From: Bacteroides fragilis | Lineage (GTDB): Bacteria; Bacteroidota; Bacteroidia; Bacteroidales; Bacteroidaceae | Assembly: GCF_019583405.1 (NCBI RefSeq) | Contig: NZ_SZUU01000011.1 | Span: 99,324 to 163,323, forward strand | Length of the DNA stretch: 64,000 nucleotides | Direction of reading: 5' to 3' | Part shown: piece by piece, positions 36,707-45,002 of the stretch | Position numbering within the stretch: position 1 is the stretch's first letter | Layout of the letters: every line of letters starts with the position of its first letter | Program-made: the position numbers and the translations under genes | Notes under the pieces: generated by a model | Told to the model about the DNA's origin: nothing | The model's input: the letters and a program-made list of their open reading frames with translations, nothing else | Databases searched by the model: none

Positions 36707-38266
36707 TTATTGAACTTCAGCTTCTATATTAGTTAAAATTCTTGCCATCTTAATACTTCCCGGATAGCCGGTAAAGTGATACTTTACCTTACCATTCTTA
36801 TTAAATATCACATATGAAGGAATACTATTAAAAGAATATTTATTCATCAGTTGCTTCCACACTTCATCATTTAGATAATAATGTTGTCCTCCTATCTCTT
36901 TTATTCTCTTGCTCCAAGAATTTTTGGGTGAAGACTCATTGGACAGATAAACATGTACGATATCTTCTTTCTTGATAGGAAGTTTTAAGTTTTTCATTTC
37001 TTTTAATGCCATTATACACGGTCCGCACCAAGTAGCCCAAAAGTCTACAACGATTATTTTCCCTTTATTTTTGTCAACGATGTTTGCCAATAAACGGTCT
37101 ACGTCAAGTCCTGTGGCATCTTGTATTTTTAACGATTCCATGCCCGGCGCTCTTTTCTCTATTTTTTTATTTTGATGAAGCAATATTTTTTCTATCGCGT
37201 CACCTTTGAAATAAGTATGTATATTCTCTTTTTGTGCAGGCGATAATGGAATATTTTCCATATTGAATTGATGGGCATACGCATTTGCAGCCAGTATGTC
37301 ATAGTATTGTCCCTCTTCAAATCCGATAAGATCGGCAATACGTTCTTTGACTATGGTCTGCCATGCCGGGATGGGAGTGTCTTTTATCGGAGGGAGATTC
37401 AATGTGTTATTGAGAAGTAAAAAGTTTTGAAATTCAATGAATTCAGAACTGCATAGTTGCAAGTTGGAATTTAAATTTAAGTTCCTCATGAATTTATAGT
37501 ATCCTTGAGAGGGTGGGATAATGTTTAAAGTGTCAGCGAGTGAAGAAGATTCCGGATGAATGTCGAAATAATTCATTTCCATCATTTTTTCAGGGTCAAA
37601 AACAAATGCTCTGTAACAGATTAAGCGAGCTTCATTTTCAATGAATTTTTTGAACCTTTCGCTAATCAATGTATCTTCCTCCACCATTGCCATTCTTTGC
37701 TTGATATTCTTCTCTCTATATTGCAAATATACGTCAGGTGATTGGTCGTAAAGTTGTGGAGTCCCAGATTGCCAACCGGCTATTAGTACATTAGATATGA
37801 TATCCTGCCCCGTCAGCATATCATTCTCTGTAAACTCATTTTTTTGTTTTTTTGTGATTTCTATCTTGTTATCTTTCGTATAACATAGATCTAATCGCAT
37901 GTCTTCATCTTGGGTCAGTTCAATATAGATCGTTTTTTGGGGGGATATTTCGGTATAAAGGCCACCTATTGTCGGGTTGGTTTCCGTTTCGATATCTATT
38001 GAATAATTGCCGAGGCTATCCGTTTCTATTTCTTTTCTAACAATTTCCAAAGTAATAGGATGAATAATATTAAAAGTCATCACTATAGGATGTCGGAACT
38101 TCGCTTTTGTTTCGTCAGTTATTTTTCCTGTTATTCGAACCTTTCCCAAGTTTATACGAGGATTGGTAAAGTTCTCATTGGAAAATTTGCATGAGATGAT
38201 GAGAACTCCCAAAGTAAGTAAGTAAAAAAGGCTCTTGAGTTTTGGAATTGATAAAATGGTTTTCAT
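36707..38266 (-). CDS. Lipoprotein TlpA-like thioredoxin of the peptide cluster
   Basis: Membrane-anchored periplasmic thiol-disulfide oxidoreductase. Seen: lipoprotein signal with cysteine at residue 26 (LIISCKFSN), an N-terminal beta-rich domain (about 40-130), a helical middle region (about 150-390) and a C-terminal thioredoxin fold with VDFWATWCGPC (Cys414, Cys417) and a cis-proline in NSIPSYVIF. Its overall plan is the same as the protein at 8495-10396, but it is clearly divergent and AT-rich. Next to a six-cysteine peptide gene it probably reduces, isomerises or forms disulfides in the exported product. Confidence 0.85.
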   Translation of the reverse strand: MKTILSIPKLKSLFYLLTLGVLIISCKFSNENFTNPRINLGKVRITGKITDETKAKFRHPIVMTFNIIHPITLEIVRKEIETDSLGNYSIDIETETNPTIGGLYTEISPQKTIYIELTQDEDMRLDLCYTKDNKIEITKKQKNEFTENDMLTGQDIISNVLIAGWQSGTPQLYDQSPDVYLQYREKNIKQRMAMVEEDTLISERFKKFIENEARLICYRAFVFDPEKMMEMNYFDIHPESSSLADTLNIIPPSQGYYKFMRNLNLNSNLQLCSSEFIEFQNFLLLNNTLNLPPIKDTPIPAWQTIVKERIADLIGFEEGQYYDILAANAYAHQFNMENIPLSPAQKENIHTYFKGDAIEKILLHQNKKIEKRAPGMESLKIQDATGLDVDRLLANIVDKNKGKIIVVDFWATWCGPCIMALKEMKNLKLPIKKEDIVHVYLSNESSPKNSWSKRIKEIGGQHYYLNDEVWKQLMNKYSFNSIPSYVIFNKNGKVKYHFTGYPGSIKMARILTNIEAEVQ

Positions 38267-38297
38267 GACGCTATGATTTAATTAATCTTATTAAATG

Positions 38298-38368
38298 AAG
38301 GGCTGATTTTCATGATTTCTATTTTGAGGTGTTTGTAACAAAATAGAAACATATTTTAATCAGCCCTT
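38298..38368 (-). promoter_or_regulatory. Nested hairpin after the precursor peptide gene
   Basis: Two perfect 11-bp inverted repeats lie one inside the other: AAGGGCTGATT (38298-38308) with AATCAGCCCTT (38358-38368), and TTTCTATTTTG (38316-38326) with CAAAATAGAAA (38339-38349). It sits between the precursor stop and the tlpA start. Only a weak T-rich run follows on the minus strand, so a partial terminator or mRNA stabiliser is more likely than a full stop. A smaller 7-bp hairpin (38375-38390) adjoins it. Confidence 0.7.
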
Positions 38369-38405
38369 TTAATGATTGCCACATGGCAATTGTTCATTGC
38401 GTCAG

Positions 38406-38660
38406 TTAGTAGGCGCATATTGGTGTATAAGCAAAAGGAGCAAATATGCAAGTCCCTACATGTTTACAGTCTGCCGTTCTACACGTTTGACTCATCCGAG
38501 CGTCTGCCTCCGTGCAATGAGTAGGTAAACTATTTAAGATTGGATCATAGCAACCATAAACAGTAACTTCTGGAAGAACATAGCCTCCCTCCACATTTTT
38601 CATCTCAGAATCACTCATCTCACGAAACTGATAAAGCTTTAGTCTGTTTAATTTCTTCAT
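38406..38660 (-). CDS. Double-glycine-leader precursor peptide with a six-cysteine core
   Basis: Small gene of 84 codons. Seen: leader MKKLNRLKLYQFREMSDSEM continuing to a Gly-Gly at 25-26, with the acidic/hydrophobic pattern (EMSDSEMKNVEGG) of peptides processed by C39-type peptidases. The predicted core, residues 27-84, has six cysteines (37, 49, 60, 65, 71, 82), several Ser/Thr and aromatic residues and no charged repeats. An even number of cysteines plus adjacent oxidoreductase genes suggests three disulfides. It matches the kind of Bacteroidota natural-product precursor that ends its leader in GG. Modification and activity are inferred, and no homologue was recognised for the core. Confidence 0.8.
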   Translation of the reverse strand: MKKLNRLKLYQFREMSDSEMKNVEGGYVLPEVTVYGCYDPILNSLPTHCTEADARMSQTCRTADCKHVGTCIFAPFAYTPICAY

Positions 38661-38725
38661 ATAGATAAAATTTTAAATGATGTTGCAGGATCATTCTTTG
38701 TCGCTGCTCTGCAACTTGGCAACTT

Positions 38726-40315
38726 TTATTTAGAGTGGATCTCTATATCAGTAAAAAAAATAAGTTTTTCTATTTGTTGGGAGTACATTTCAGGTAACTT
38801 ATACCCGTCAAAAATGACGGTTGGCGTTGCTTGTAATTTGGTTTCTTTTTTCCATTCTAAATGTTTCTGAAATTCTTCACTTACAATATTATTGTCAACA
38901 ATATAAGCGTACTTCTTAAAGAAATTTTCTTTATCGTATTTTCCTTTATCAAACCATTCATTATATATTTGATCCCGTTTCTCTATTGGAAATACTCTAT
39001 TCACATATAGAAAAAATTCACAGCTAGAGTTTAATGTTTTATCGAATGAAGATAATATATATTGCACGCAGAATTTACCATCTGTTTCTTTTAGTAGTTT
39101 TTCAATCTTTTTATGCATCCTTGCGCATGGGCCACAATGTGGGTTTGAAAAGATGGTTATTGTATTTTTTGCTTTGGGATTACCGAATATAATCGTGGAA
39201 AGGTTTGAATCTATTTTATAAAAAGTTTGATCTTTTAGCTGTCCTAAAAAGACTTTATCATTCATCTTTAAACTATTGAATTGCTGAGTTATTCCTATTA
39301 GTTTTTTTTCTGCTATTTTATAGGGTAGCAATAGATTAATTAACAGAAGTGGCATTCCATAGATTAAGGCTATTGATAAAATATTTAAAATAGAAAAATT
39401 AGGAAATTGAATCAGCCCAAAGGTGAAATCTGTAATGAACAGCAACCAAAACAATAGCTGTACAATCAGGCATAGCGAACACCATGTTTGAGCCCGGAAC
39501 TTCTGATACCATATACTCCAGAAACTATAAGGTAAAGTTAAGATGTTGATAAGTGATAGATAGAATAGTAATTTGGGTATAAAAAGGATAAGAAATACAT
39601 TGGACAAAAAAAAGCTTAGTCCTAATTCACTCCATCCAACAATTCCTAAAAACTTGGCGGCAGAAGAGTTGAGCACATCATTACAATCTCCCTTTGCAAA
39701 TAGCGAGCAAATTTTGTCCGCAATGCGACTATGAATGTTTATTTGTTTTTGTACAAGAAGATAGCCGATATACATTCCTATTATGTTTAGTATAAGCAAT
39801 AATATAAGTCCAAAATTTTGAAAGGACAGATTTTGATATATACCAATTCCTGCTAAAATTAGCCCACTTGACAGAAGTAACATATTTTGAGCTGAGGCTA
39901 TTAGTCCTTCCTTTCTGTGTTGTTTATAATCAGGTTCAGTTGACGCATCGTCTGCTTCCACTATAAGTAGGGCTCCAGACCATATGTCAATAAATTCTTT
40001 TATGGGGATAGATAGCTTCTTGTTATACCAATAATAGGTAATATTTTCTTTTGAAATATTCTCAACTGTGACAAAATCATTTCCTATGTGGGCGATAAAA
40101 GGAGGTTCCAAAGAGTGAATATCCTCTTTATTTGTAATTTTTATACCTTTATTTTTTATACCGTAATGAGTGAACATTTTTGATATTCCAAATAAACTGT
40201 ATTTATATGGATGTTCGTTAAAGTACGTGTTTGTATACTTACTTGTATACTTTACACCTAATAAAGAAAGGGTGGAAGTTAAAGTATTTGTATTTGCTAT
40301 AGAAAAAGGTTTCAT
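38726..40315 (-). CDS. C39-like / VKOR / DsbA-like membrane disulfide-forming protein
   Basis: Three-part membrane enzyme of 529 residues. Residues 1-125 resemble a C39 peptidase domain that keeps the His region (FIAHIGNDFVTVENI, His76) but lacks the catalytic-cysteine motif (TSTLSLLGV where D-C-G is expected). Residues 140-345 form a vitamin-K-epoxide-reductase four-helix domain with Cys203 and Cys211, SSAAKFLG, and the active pair CxxC at Cys279-Cys282. Residues 375-525 are a DsbA/thioredoxin-like domain with NPHCGPC (Cys394, Cys397) and ATPTV cis-proline. VKOR-thioredoxin fusions generate disulfides in exported proteins. The inactive C39 domain may instead hold the GG-leader peptide. Confidence 0.85.
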   Translation of the reverse strand: MKPFSIANTNTLTSTLSLLGVKYTSKYTNTYFNEHPYKYSLFGISKMFTHYGIKNKGIKITNKEDIHSLEPPFIAHIGNDFVTVENISKENITYYWYNKKLSIPIKEFIDIWSGALLIVEADDASTEPDYKQHRKEGLIASAQNMLLLSSGLILAGIGIYQNLSFQNFGLILLLILNIIGMYIGYLLVQKQINIHSRIADKICSLFAKGDCNDVLNSSAAKFLGIVGWSELGLSFFLSNVFLILFIPKLLFYLSLINILTLPYSFWSIWYQKFRAQTWCSLCLIVQLLFWLLFITDFTFGLIQFPNFSILNILSIALIYGMPLLLINLLLPYKIAEKKLIGITQQFNSLKMNDKVFLGQLKDQTFYKIDSNLSTIIFGNPKAKNTITIFSNPHCGPCARMHKKIEKLLKETDGKFCVQYILSSFDKTLNSSCEFFLYVNRVFPIEKRDQIYNEWFDKGKYDKENFFKKYAYIVDNNIVSEEFQKHLEWKKETKLQATPTVIFDGYKLPEMYSQQIEKLIFFTDIEIHSK

Positions 40316-40628
40316 GTCTTAGTGATATTGTCTATGTGCTAAATATACGAAAAAATAATGTCTGATGAGTTAATTGTTTGGTGTTTTGTCTTTTATTTAT
40401 ATTTATTTAATGATCGGAGAATTTTTACCGAAACTTTCAAATTAAACACTGAAATCGGCTAAGCCCGGTTCAATAATACTAAAGAAATCATTGAAATGTT
40501 GTCAAAAACGAATGGTTAAGAATTAAGAATTGCGCTTGAAAAAAGAAGCTGAATCGCTGATAATAAAGAGGGGAGTTTTATAATTCATTGATGTTTGGTA
40601 AATTATAAGTTTCTAAACTCTTCTGATT
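40316..40628. other. Spacer upstream of the VKOR gene
   Basis: AT-rich spacer. No exact Bacteroidales promoter was found for the VKOR gene; the best -7-like string on the minus strand (TATATTTAG, around 40342-40350) is imperfect. The segment ggctaagcccggttcaataatac (40459-40481) resembles the bases that follow the transposase relic at 41224-41250, which hints that it may be the end of an earlier copy of the same insertion sequence. Confidence 0.35.
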
Positions 40629-41231
40629 ATGACTAAAAAAATACTCCTTATGCAATACCAATCTGAGTACCGGTCGGCTCTCAAATCAGTCGTGAATATA
40701 TGCAAACCTTTTTGAGAAAACCTTCATGGATGTCATGAAATTATTTATGGCTATATTAGATCGCATCAATTTCCTTCAATTGGGCAGGTATGGACGTTTT
40801 TCGGAACAGACATACCGTAACCTTTCTTATTCATCCGATATCTGATTGATGGAAGGACAGACAAGTGGCAGCTGTATTTCTCTACGGACGATTCACTGGA
40901 TGCACGCGAAGTTCTGGATTACTGCAGAACCATGTTTCAGCTGAAATTCTGTTTTAGAGACAGCATGTAATATGTAGGAATCACCAACTGTCAGTCAACG
41001 GATTTCAGAAAGTTGGCGTTTCATTTCAATGCATCACTCACGGCTGTCAACTTGGCCAAAGCGGCATTCAAGAGGCAAGGAATGACATATTCCATTTCCT
41101 CATGCAAGTCAATCATACACAATGCTTATATGCTTGAACGATTTATTTGCGTGTCCGGTATAAACCCAGACCCACAAGTTATTGACAAACTTTTCAAAGA
41201 ACTCATTTTATTTACTGCCAAAGCCGCTTAG
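40629..41231 (+). pseudogene. Degenerate DDE transposase (IS4-like)
   Basis: Remnant of a transposase with several stops and frame changes. Recognisable pieces in order: MTKKILLMQYQSEYRSALKS, then fragments of a frame-shifted middle, DKWQLYFSTDDSLDAREVLDY with CRTMFQLKFCFRDSM (the IS4-type region near the catalytic glutamate), and an intact C-terminal stretch of 72 residues (LTAVNLAKAAFKRQGMTYSI...LFKELILFTAKAA). Not functional. It lies at the right-hand side of the peptide island and is a trace of past mobility. Confidence 0.75.
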
Positions 41232-41293
41232 CCTGGGCTAATTATTAACGAACTATTGTTAGGATGCTGTTGAATAAAATTTAAACAGGGGCT

Positions 41294-41455
41294 TGATTTT
41301 TTGTTATTTAGGCTCGATGTTTGAATATCGGGCGGTGTATTCTCGCTTTTTCAATTAACATTGTTAATCGCATCCTGGGGGCTTCTTCTTTTCCAAATTC
41401 AAATAACAAGTCTTTCGCATTTGAATGACTTGTTATTTGAATCTAAAGAGCAAGC
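41294..41455 (+). repeat. Direct repeat bordering the peptide island, right copy
   Basis: Counterpart of 33533-33694. Contains a perfect 13-bp inverted repeat CAAATAACAAGTC (41400-41412) and GACTTGTTATTTG (41427-41439); the left copy has a slightly decayed version. It is followed directly by the perfect hairpin GCTTTAACA-CTG-TGTTAAAGC (41454-41474). Confidence 0.75.
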
Positions 41456-41965
41456 TTTAACACTGTGTTAAAGCAAGTCTTTTCCCAGCAAGAGTTTAGT
41501 GCCTTGAATTTCTTGTCTTTCACCTGTTTAAGTATCATCTTTCCTGTTTCTATCCAATAAGACTTAGCAGGCTGAAAACCTGTATACTTGCTTATTTATC
41601 AACTATGGATTGATCCTGTCTTTTCGAATCATTTTTTTCGTGATATTGCGTACCCGATTGCATACTTTGGTTGTAGTGTAATCAACAACTATTGCGAATT
41701 GGTATTTAGCTTACTGGTTCAAAAGCCTTATTTAAGGTTTTTGTTTTTCAATAACACGAACAGAGAAGCAGAAAGGAAAGTTTCGTGGCAATAGTAGACA
41801 ATAACCTTTTTATTCTTATATCTGGAGATTTCCAGATTGCGTTTTGATCATCTTCGCATAACTGGTTCAGGAGCAACCCCAATAGGGGGCATTTACCCGA
41901 TTTACTGATATGGTTCGGATCAAAAGTGGCAGTAGCACGAATATTTAATTGCTCCCTCCTTATTA
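41456..41965. other. Decayed region right of the island
   Basis: No intact gene. On the minus strand short open stretches look like remains of proteins, for example one reading KSYWIETGKMILKQVKDKKF (about 41440-41590) and one ending in KKMIRKDRINP before a stop near 41606. Neither was recognised. A perfect 7-bp hairpin ATCTGGA-gatt-TCCAGAT lies at 41820-41837. Confidence 0.35.
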
Positions 41966-42328
41966 CTATGGGAAAAAAGAGCCCTTGCTTTTTTCTGAAC
42001 GATAGTACATTCCATCACCAAAAGTAAGATAATTATCTCCCACTGTTTGTCTGAATGCACCATTGATTATAATTTCATTACCTTCCTTTACGTAGCTAAA
42101 TGTGTTTAAAAGTTTTAATGCTTTGTAGTCTTTATCAAGGCTATACTTTTCAATTGTTTTTGCTCCGAAGAAAAGTCCTACTGCTTTTACACCACCCTCT
42201 ACCTGTTCTTCAGCTTGAAATTGATGTATCCAGATTGAATTATTTAAAGAATTATCTGCTTCTTTATGACAAGACGGCAAAGTCAATAAAATAATTGTGT
42301 AGATAAAGAAAGATACTTGTTTTTTCAT
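41966..42328 (-). CDS. Small hypothetical lipoprotein
   Basis: 120 residues. Seen: lipoprotein signal MKKQVSFFIYTIILLTLPSC with the lipobox cysteine at residue 20, then a short, probably beta-rich domain (SIWIHQFQAEEQVEGG, EIIINGAFRQTVGDNYLTFGDG) that resembles small Bacteroides lipoproteins of the lipocalin-like or META-like sort. No family was recognised with confidence. It stands alone in AT-rich DNA with no operon partner. Confidence 0.6.
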   Translation of the reverse strand: MKKQVSFFIYTIILLTLPSCHKEADNSLNNSIWIHQFQAEEQVEGGVKAVGLFFGAKTIEKYSLDKDYKALKLLNTFSYVKEGNEIIINGAFRQTVGDNYLTFGDGMYYRSEKSKGSFFP

Positions 42329-42821
42329 CTTTTAAATCTTTTAAATGTGAAGAAACTATTCATACTTCTAAGATTGTAGAGAAAAAAGAAATAAAAATAA
42401 ATTGATATTCACTTTTTTTATGTCTGTTTTTTGTTTATAATATTTTTTATCACAATCACTAGTCTGTTTTTAATTAGAACCTATCAAAAACTAATAGTTC
42501 ATGTTATATATAATACAATTCATACTAAAACCGTACTCAACTCGAAACATGAAAAAGAAGTTAATATTTTGTCATTCTTTCAATATATATGAAGCATGTT
42601 TAATATTGATTTATTATAAAGACAGTTTTTTTACGTAAACTCCCTGTTGAGCCAAAGCAATATCATTTAAACAAATGACTTCGTTCTCTATCAAATGACA
42701 AATGTACCTTGGATAAATTCTTTTTCATTAACCCAGTGCCGGAAAGTGCATAAATAGGTGTATCCAATTTAGAAGACTTGGGGAGTAACTCCATTAATAA
42801 GATAGAATTGAAGTAATAAAA
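42329..42821. other. Intergenic region with one possible micro-ORF
   Basis: AT-rich. A 43-codon frame on the minus strand (42794 to 42663, beginning MELLPKSSKLDTPIYALSG) could be a tiny gene or the remains of a larger one; there is no supporting motif. No RNA gene was recognised. The convergent arrangement ends at the strong terminator at 42822. Confidence 0.35.
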
Positions 42822-42876
42822 AAGAGGATGTGCCAGAAGTCGGTCACTTAGTAACCGGCTTCTGGCACATCCTCTT
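42822..42876 (-). terminator. Strong intrinsic terminator
   Basis: Arms of 23 bp (42822-42844 and 42854-42876) pair with a single mismatch around a 9-base loop. On the minus strand the stem is followed by TTTTTTATT. It terminates the coiled-coil protein gene whose stop is at 42899. Confidence 0.92.
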
Positions 42877-42898
42877 TAAAGTATATGTTTTTAAAGTT

Positions 42899-43771
42899 TT
42901 AGTCCAATGTGAACTTCTGCGACCCAATCATCGTTCCGTCAGCAAAAATATCTACCCGGTAAGCACCGGCATACAAGAACTCTTCTACATCCCAGAATAC
43001 GTTGATGGTCTGTTCTTCTCCGTTGTATTCGATATATTTTTTGATAGAGTAGGTCAGCGTACGGTTTTCGTAAGGGAATGTGTTTGCCGGGCTCTTGGTA
43101 AGCGCATCATTATCCGGCTTGGTGATTCGGATATAAAGTGTACGCTCTCCGGTTTCGGCTGTGATATTCTTTACGATGGTGAAGCCGATGGCCAGTTTCA
43201 CGATATCCTTTACTTTTTTAGCCTTTTTGCCACGTTTGTTGCGAGGTTCAATCCAGATATTGGTTGCATCCAACTGAGCAGCTAATGTAACTTTTTGATT
43301 AAGGTTCTTCTTTTCTTCAGACAAATTATTGATCTGGCGTGAAGCCGCATTGTATTTCTGCGTTACTTCTGCTATCACTTGTTTTTGCTGGGCGGTCAGT
43401 TTATTCAGCGAGTCAATCTGATTGATGTAACCGATCATTACTTTTCTCAGTGTTGCCAATTCTTTTTTCAGGTGTCTTATCTCTGTGGCGTTACTGCTCT
43501 TTACCGTACGGAGTTCTTCAAGCAGGCGTTGTGTCTTGACCTGCTCCTGAGCCAGCAAGTCTGCCAAAGAGTCGTTCGATACAGTCAGTTTCAGTTCGTC
43601 ATATTGCTGTGCAAAGCGAGTGTACTCATTTTCAAGATCTTCTTTGTCCAATTGGAATTCCTGAACCAGTTCACGGTTAGTCTGTTTTTCGGAGAATAAC
43701 AGATAAGTAAGACCGATGAGCGCGAGCACCAGAACAGATACGGCAATGATCAGCAGATTCTTTTTATTCAT
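42899..43771 (-). CDS. Membrane-anchored periplasmic coiled-coil protein
   Basis: 290 residues of unknown function. Seen: N-terminal membrane anchor (LLIIAVSVLVLALIGLTYLL, about residues 5-24), a long heptad-rich coiled coil (about 28-165, for example ELRTVKSSNATEIRHLKKEL), a basic stretch PRNKRGKKAKKVKD, and a C-terminal beta domain ending YAGAYRVDIFADGTMIGSQKF. The layout suggests a structural or scaffold protein of the envelope. It is transcribed away from mdh and ends at a strong terminator. No known family was recognised. Confidence 0.75.
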   Translation of the reverse strand: MNKKNLLIIAVSVLVLALIGLTYLLFSEKQTNRELVQEFQLDKEDLENEYTRFAQQYDELKLTVSNDSLADLLAQEQVKTQRLLEELRTVKSSNATEIRHLKKELATLRKVMIGYINQIDSLNKLTAQQKQVIAEVTQKYNAASRQINNLSEEKKNLNQKVTLAAQLDATNIWIEPRNKRGKKAKKVKDIVKLAIGFTIVKNITAETGERTLYIRITKPDNDALTKSPANTFPYENRTLTYSIKKYIEYNGEEQTINVFWDVEEFLYAGAYRVDIFADGTMIGSQKFTLD

Positions 43772-43872
43772 ATTCTATAAGGTTGAATGATAAAACGCTG
43801 CAAAAGTAATCATTTCAATACAGAGTAACACAGTCTATTCACTTTTCTTTAACTAAAATTATTATGGAAAAA

Positions 43873-43904
43873 TTTCTTTAATTTCGATTATCGTTGTACT
43901 TTTG
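43873..43904 (+). promoter_or_regulatory. Promoter of mdh
   Basis: TACTTTTG (43897-43904) fits TAnnTTTG. TTTC (43873-43876) lies 20 bases upstream as a near-match -33 element. The leader before ATG 43958 is about 45 bases. Confidence 0.6.
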
Positions 43905-43957
43905 CCGTCACGAAAACGATACGAACTAATTATCAACTTTATTAAAATATAAGTATT

Positions 43958-44899
43958 ATGTCAAAAGTAACCGTAGTAGGCGCAGGTAACGTAGGTGCTA
44001 CATGTGCAAATGTACTGGCCTTCAATGAAGTGGCAGACGAAGTAGTAATGCTGGACGTAAAAGAAGGCGTTTCAGAAGGTAAAGCAATGGATATGATGCA
44101 GACTGCTCAGTTGTTGGGTTTCGATACAACAATCGTTGGTTGCACAAATGATTATGCTCAGACTGCTAACTCTGACGTGGTTGTGATCACTTCTGGTATT
44201 CCTCGTAAACCGGGCATGACTCGTGAAGAACTGATCGGGGTAAATGCCGGTATCGTGAAATCAGTAGCAGAAAATCTTTTGAAATACTCTCCGAATGCTA
44301 TTATCGTAGTTATCTCTAACCCGATGGATACAATGACTTATCTGGCATTGAAATCACTCGGATTGCCGAAAAACCGTGTTATCGGTATGGGCGGTGCTTT
44401 GGATAGCTCACGTTTTAAATATTTCTTGTCTCAGGCTTTGGGTTGCAACGCAAACGAAGTAGAAGGTATGGTGATCGGTGGTCATGGTGACACTACTATG
44501 ATTCCGTTGGCTCGTCTGGCCACTTACAAAGGACAGCCGGTTAGCACATTGCTGAGCGAAGAAAAGCTGAACGAAGTAGTTGCTTCTACTATGGTAGGTG
44601 GTGCTACTCTGACTAAGTTGCTGGGCACTTCTGCATGGTATGCACCGGGTGCGGCAGGAGCTTATGTCGTAGAATCTATCATCCACAACCAGAAGAAGAT
44701 GATTCCTTGCTCAGTAATGCTTGAAGGTGAATACGGTGAATCTGATCTTTGTATCGGTGTTCCTGTAATCCTGGGTAAGAACGGTATCGAGAAAATCGTT
44801 GAACTGGAACTGACTGCTGACGAAAAAGCAAAATTTGCGGCAAGCGCAAAGGCTGTTCACGGAACTAACGCAGCTCTGAAAGAAGTTGGTGCTCTCTAA
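43958..44899 (+). CDS. mdh: Malate dehydrogenase
   Basis: NAD-dependent oxidation of malate to oxaloacetate. In Bacteroides the reverse direction serves the reductive branch towards fumarate and succinate. Seen: Rossmann motif VVGAGNVGATCA (5-16), active-site arginines in SGIPRKPGMTREEL, NPMDTMTY, and the catalytic histidine in IGGHGDTTMIPLAR. At 313 residues it matches the LDH-like type of MalDH. Single gene with its own promoter and terminator; codon choice looks like that of a highly expressed gene. Confidence 0.96.
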   Translation: MSKVTVVGAGNVGATCANVLAFNEVADEVVMLDVKEGVSEGKAMDMMQTAQLLGFDTTIVGCTNDYAQTANSDVVVITSGIPRKPGMTREELIGVNAGIVKSVAENLLKYSPNAIIVVISNPMDTMTYLALKSLGLPKNRVIGMGGALDSSRFKYFLSQALGCNANEVEGMVIGGHGDTTMIPLARLATYKGQPVSTLLSEEKLNEVVASTMVGGATLTKLLGTSAWYAPGAAGAYVVESIIHNQKKMIPCSVMLEGEYGESDLCIGVPVILGKNGIEKIVELELTADEKAKFAASAKAVHGTNAALKEVGAL

Positions 44900-44939
44900 T
44901 TTGAATGCCGGATTCTTAATCTGAAAATAGAATATGCGG

Positions 44940-44980
44940 ACCTCACAACTCTTTTCAAAAGGGCTGTGAGGTTTGCTTTT
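44940..44980 (+). terminator. Terminator after mdh
   Basis: ACCTCACA (44940-44947) pairs with TGTGAGGT (44965-44972), extended by CTCTTTT/AAAAGGG, with a T-rich run gcttttt following. Confidence 0.85.
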
Positions 44981-45002
44981 TAATATACTTAAATAATACA
45001 TT

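Noticed and set aside
35259..40315. Classical lanthipeptide locus
   Set aside because: No LanB, LanM or LanKC dehydratase is present, and the LanC-like protein lacks zinc ligands.
41588..41794. Plus-strand frame of 68 codons
   Set aside because: Low-complexity hydrophobic translation in decayed AT-rich DNA, with no start context or motif. Minus-strand pieces in the same region look slightly more protein-like but are also broken.
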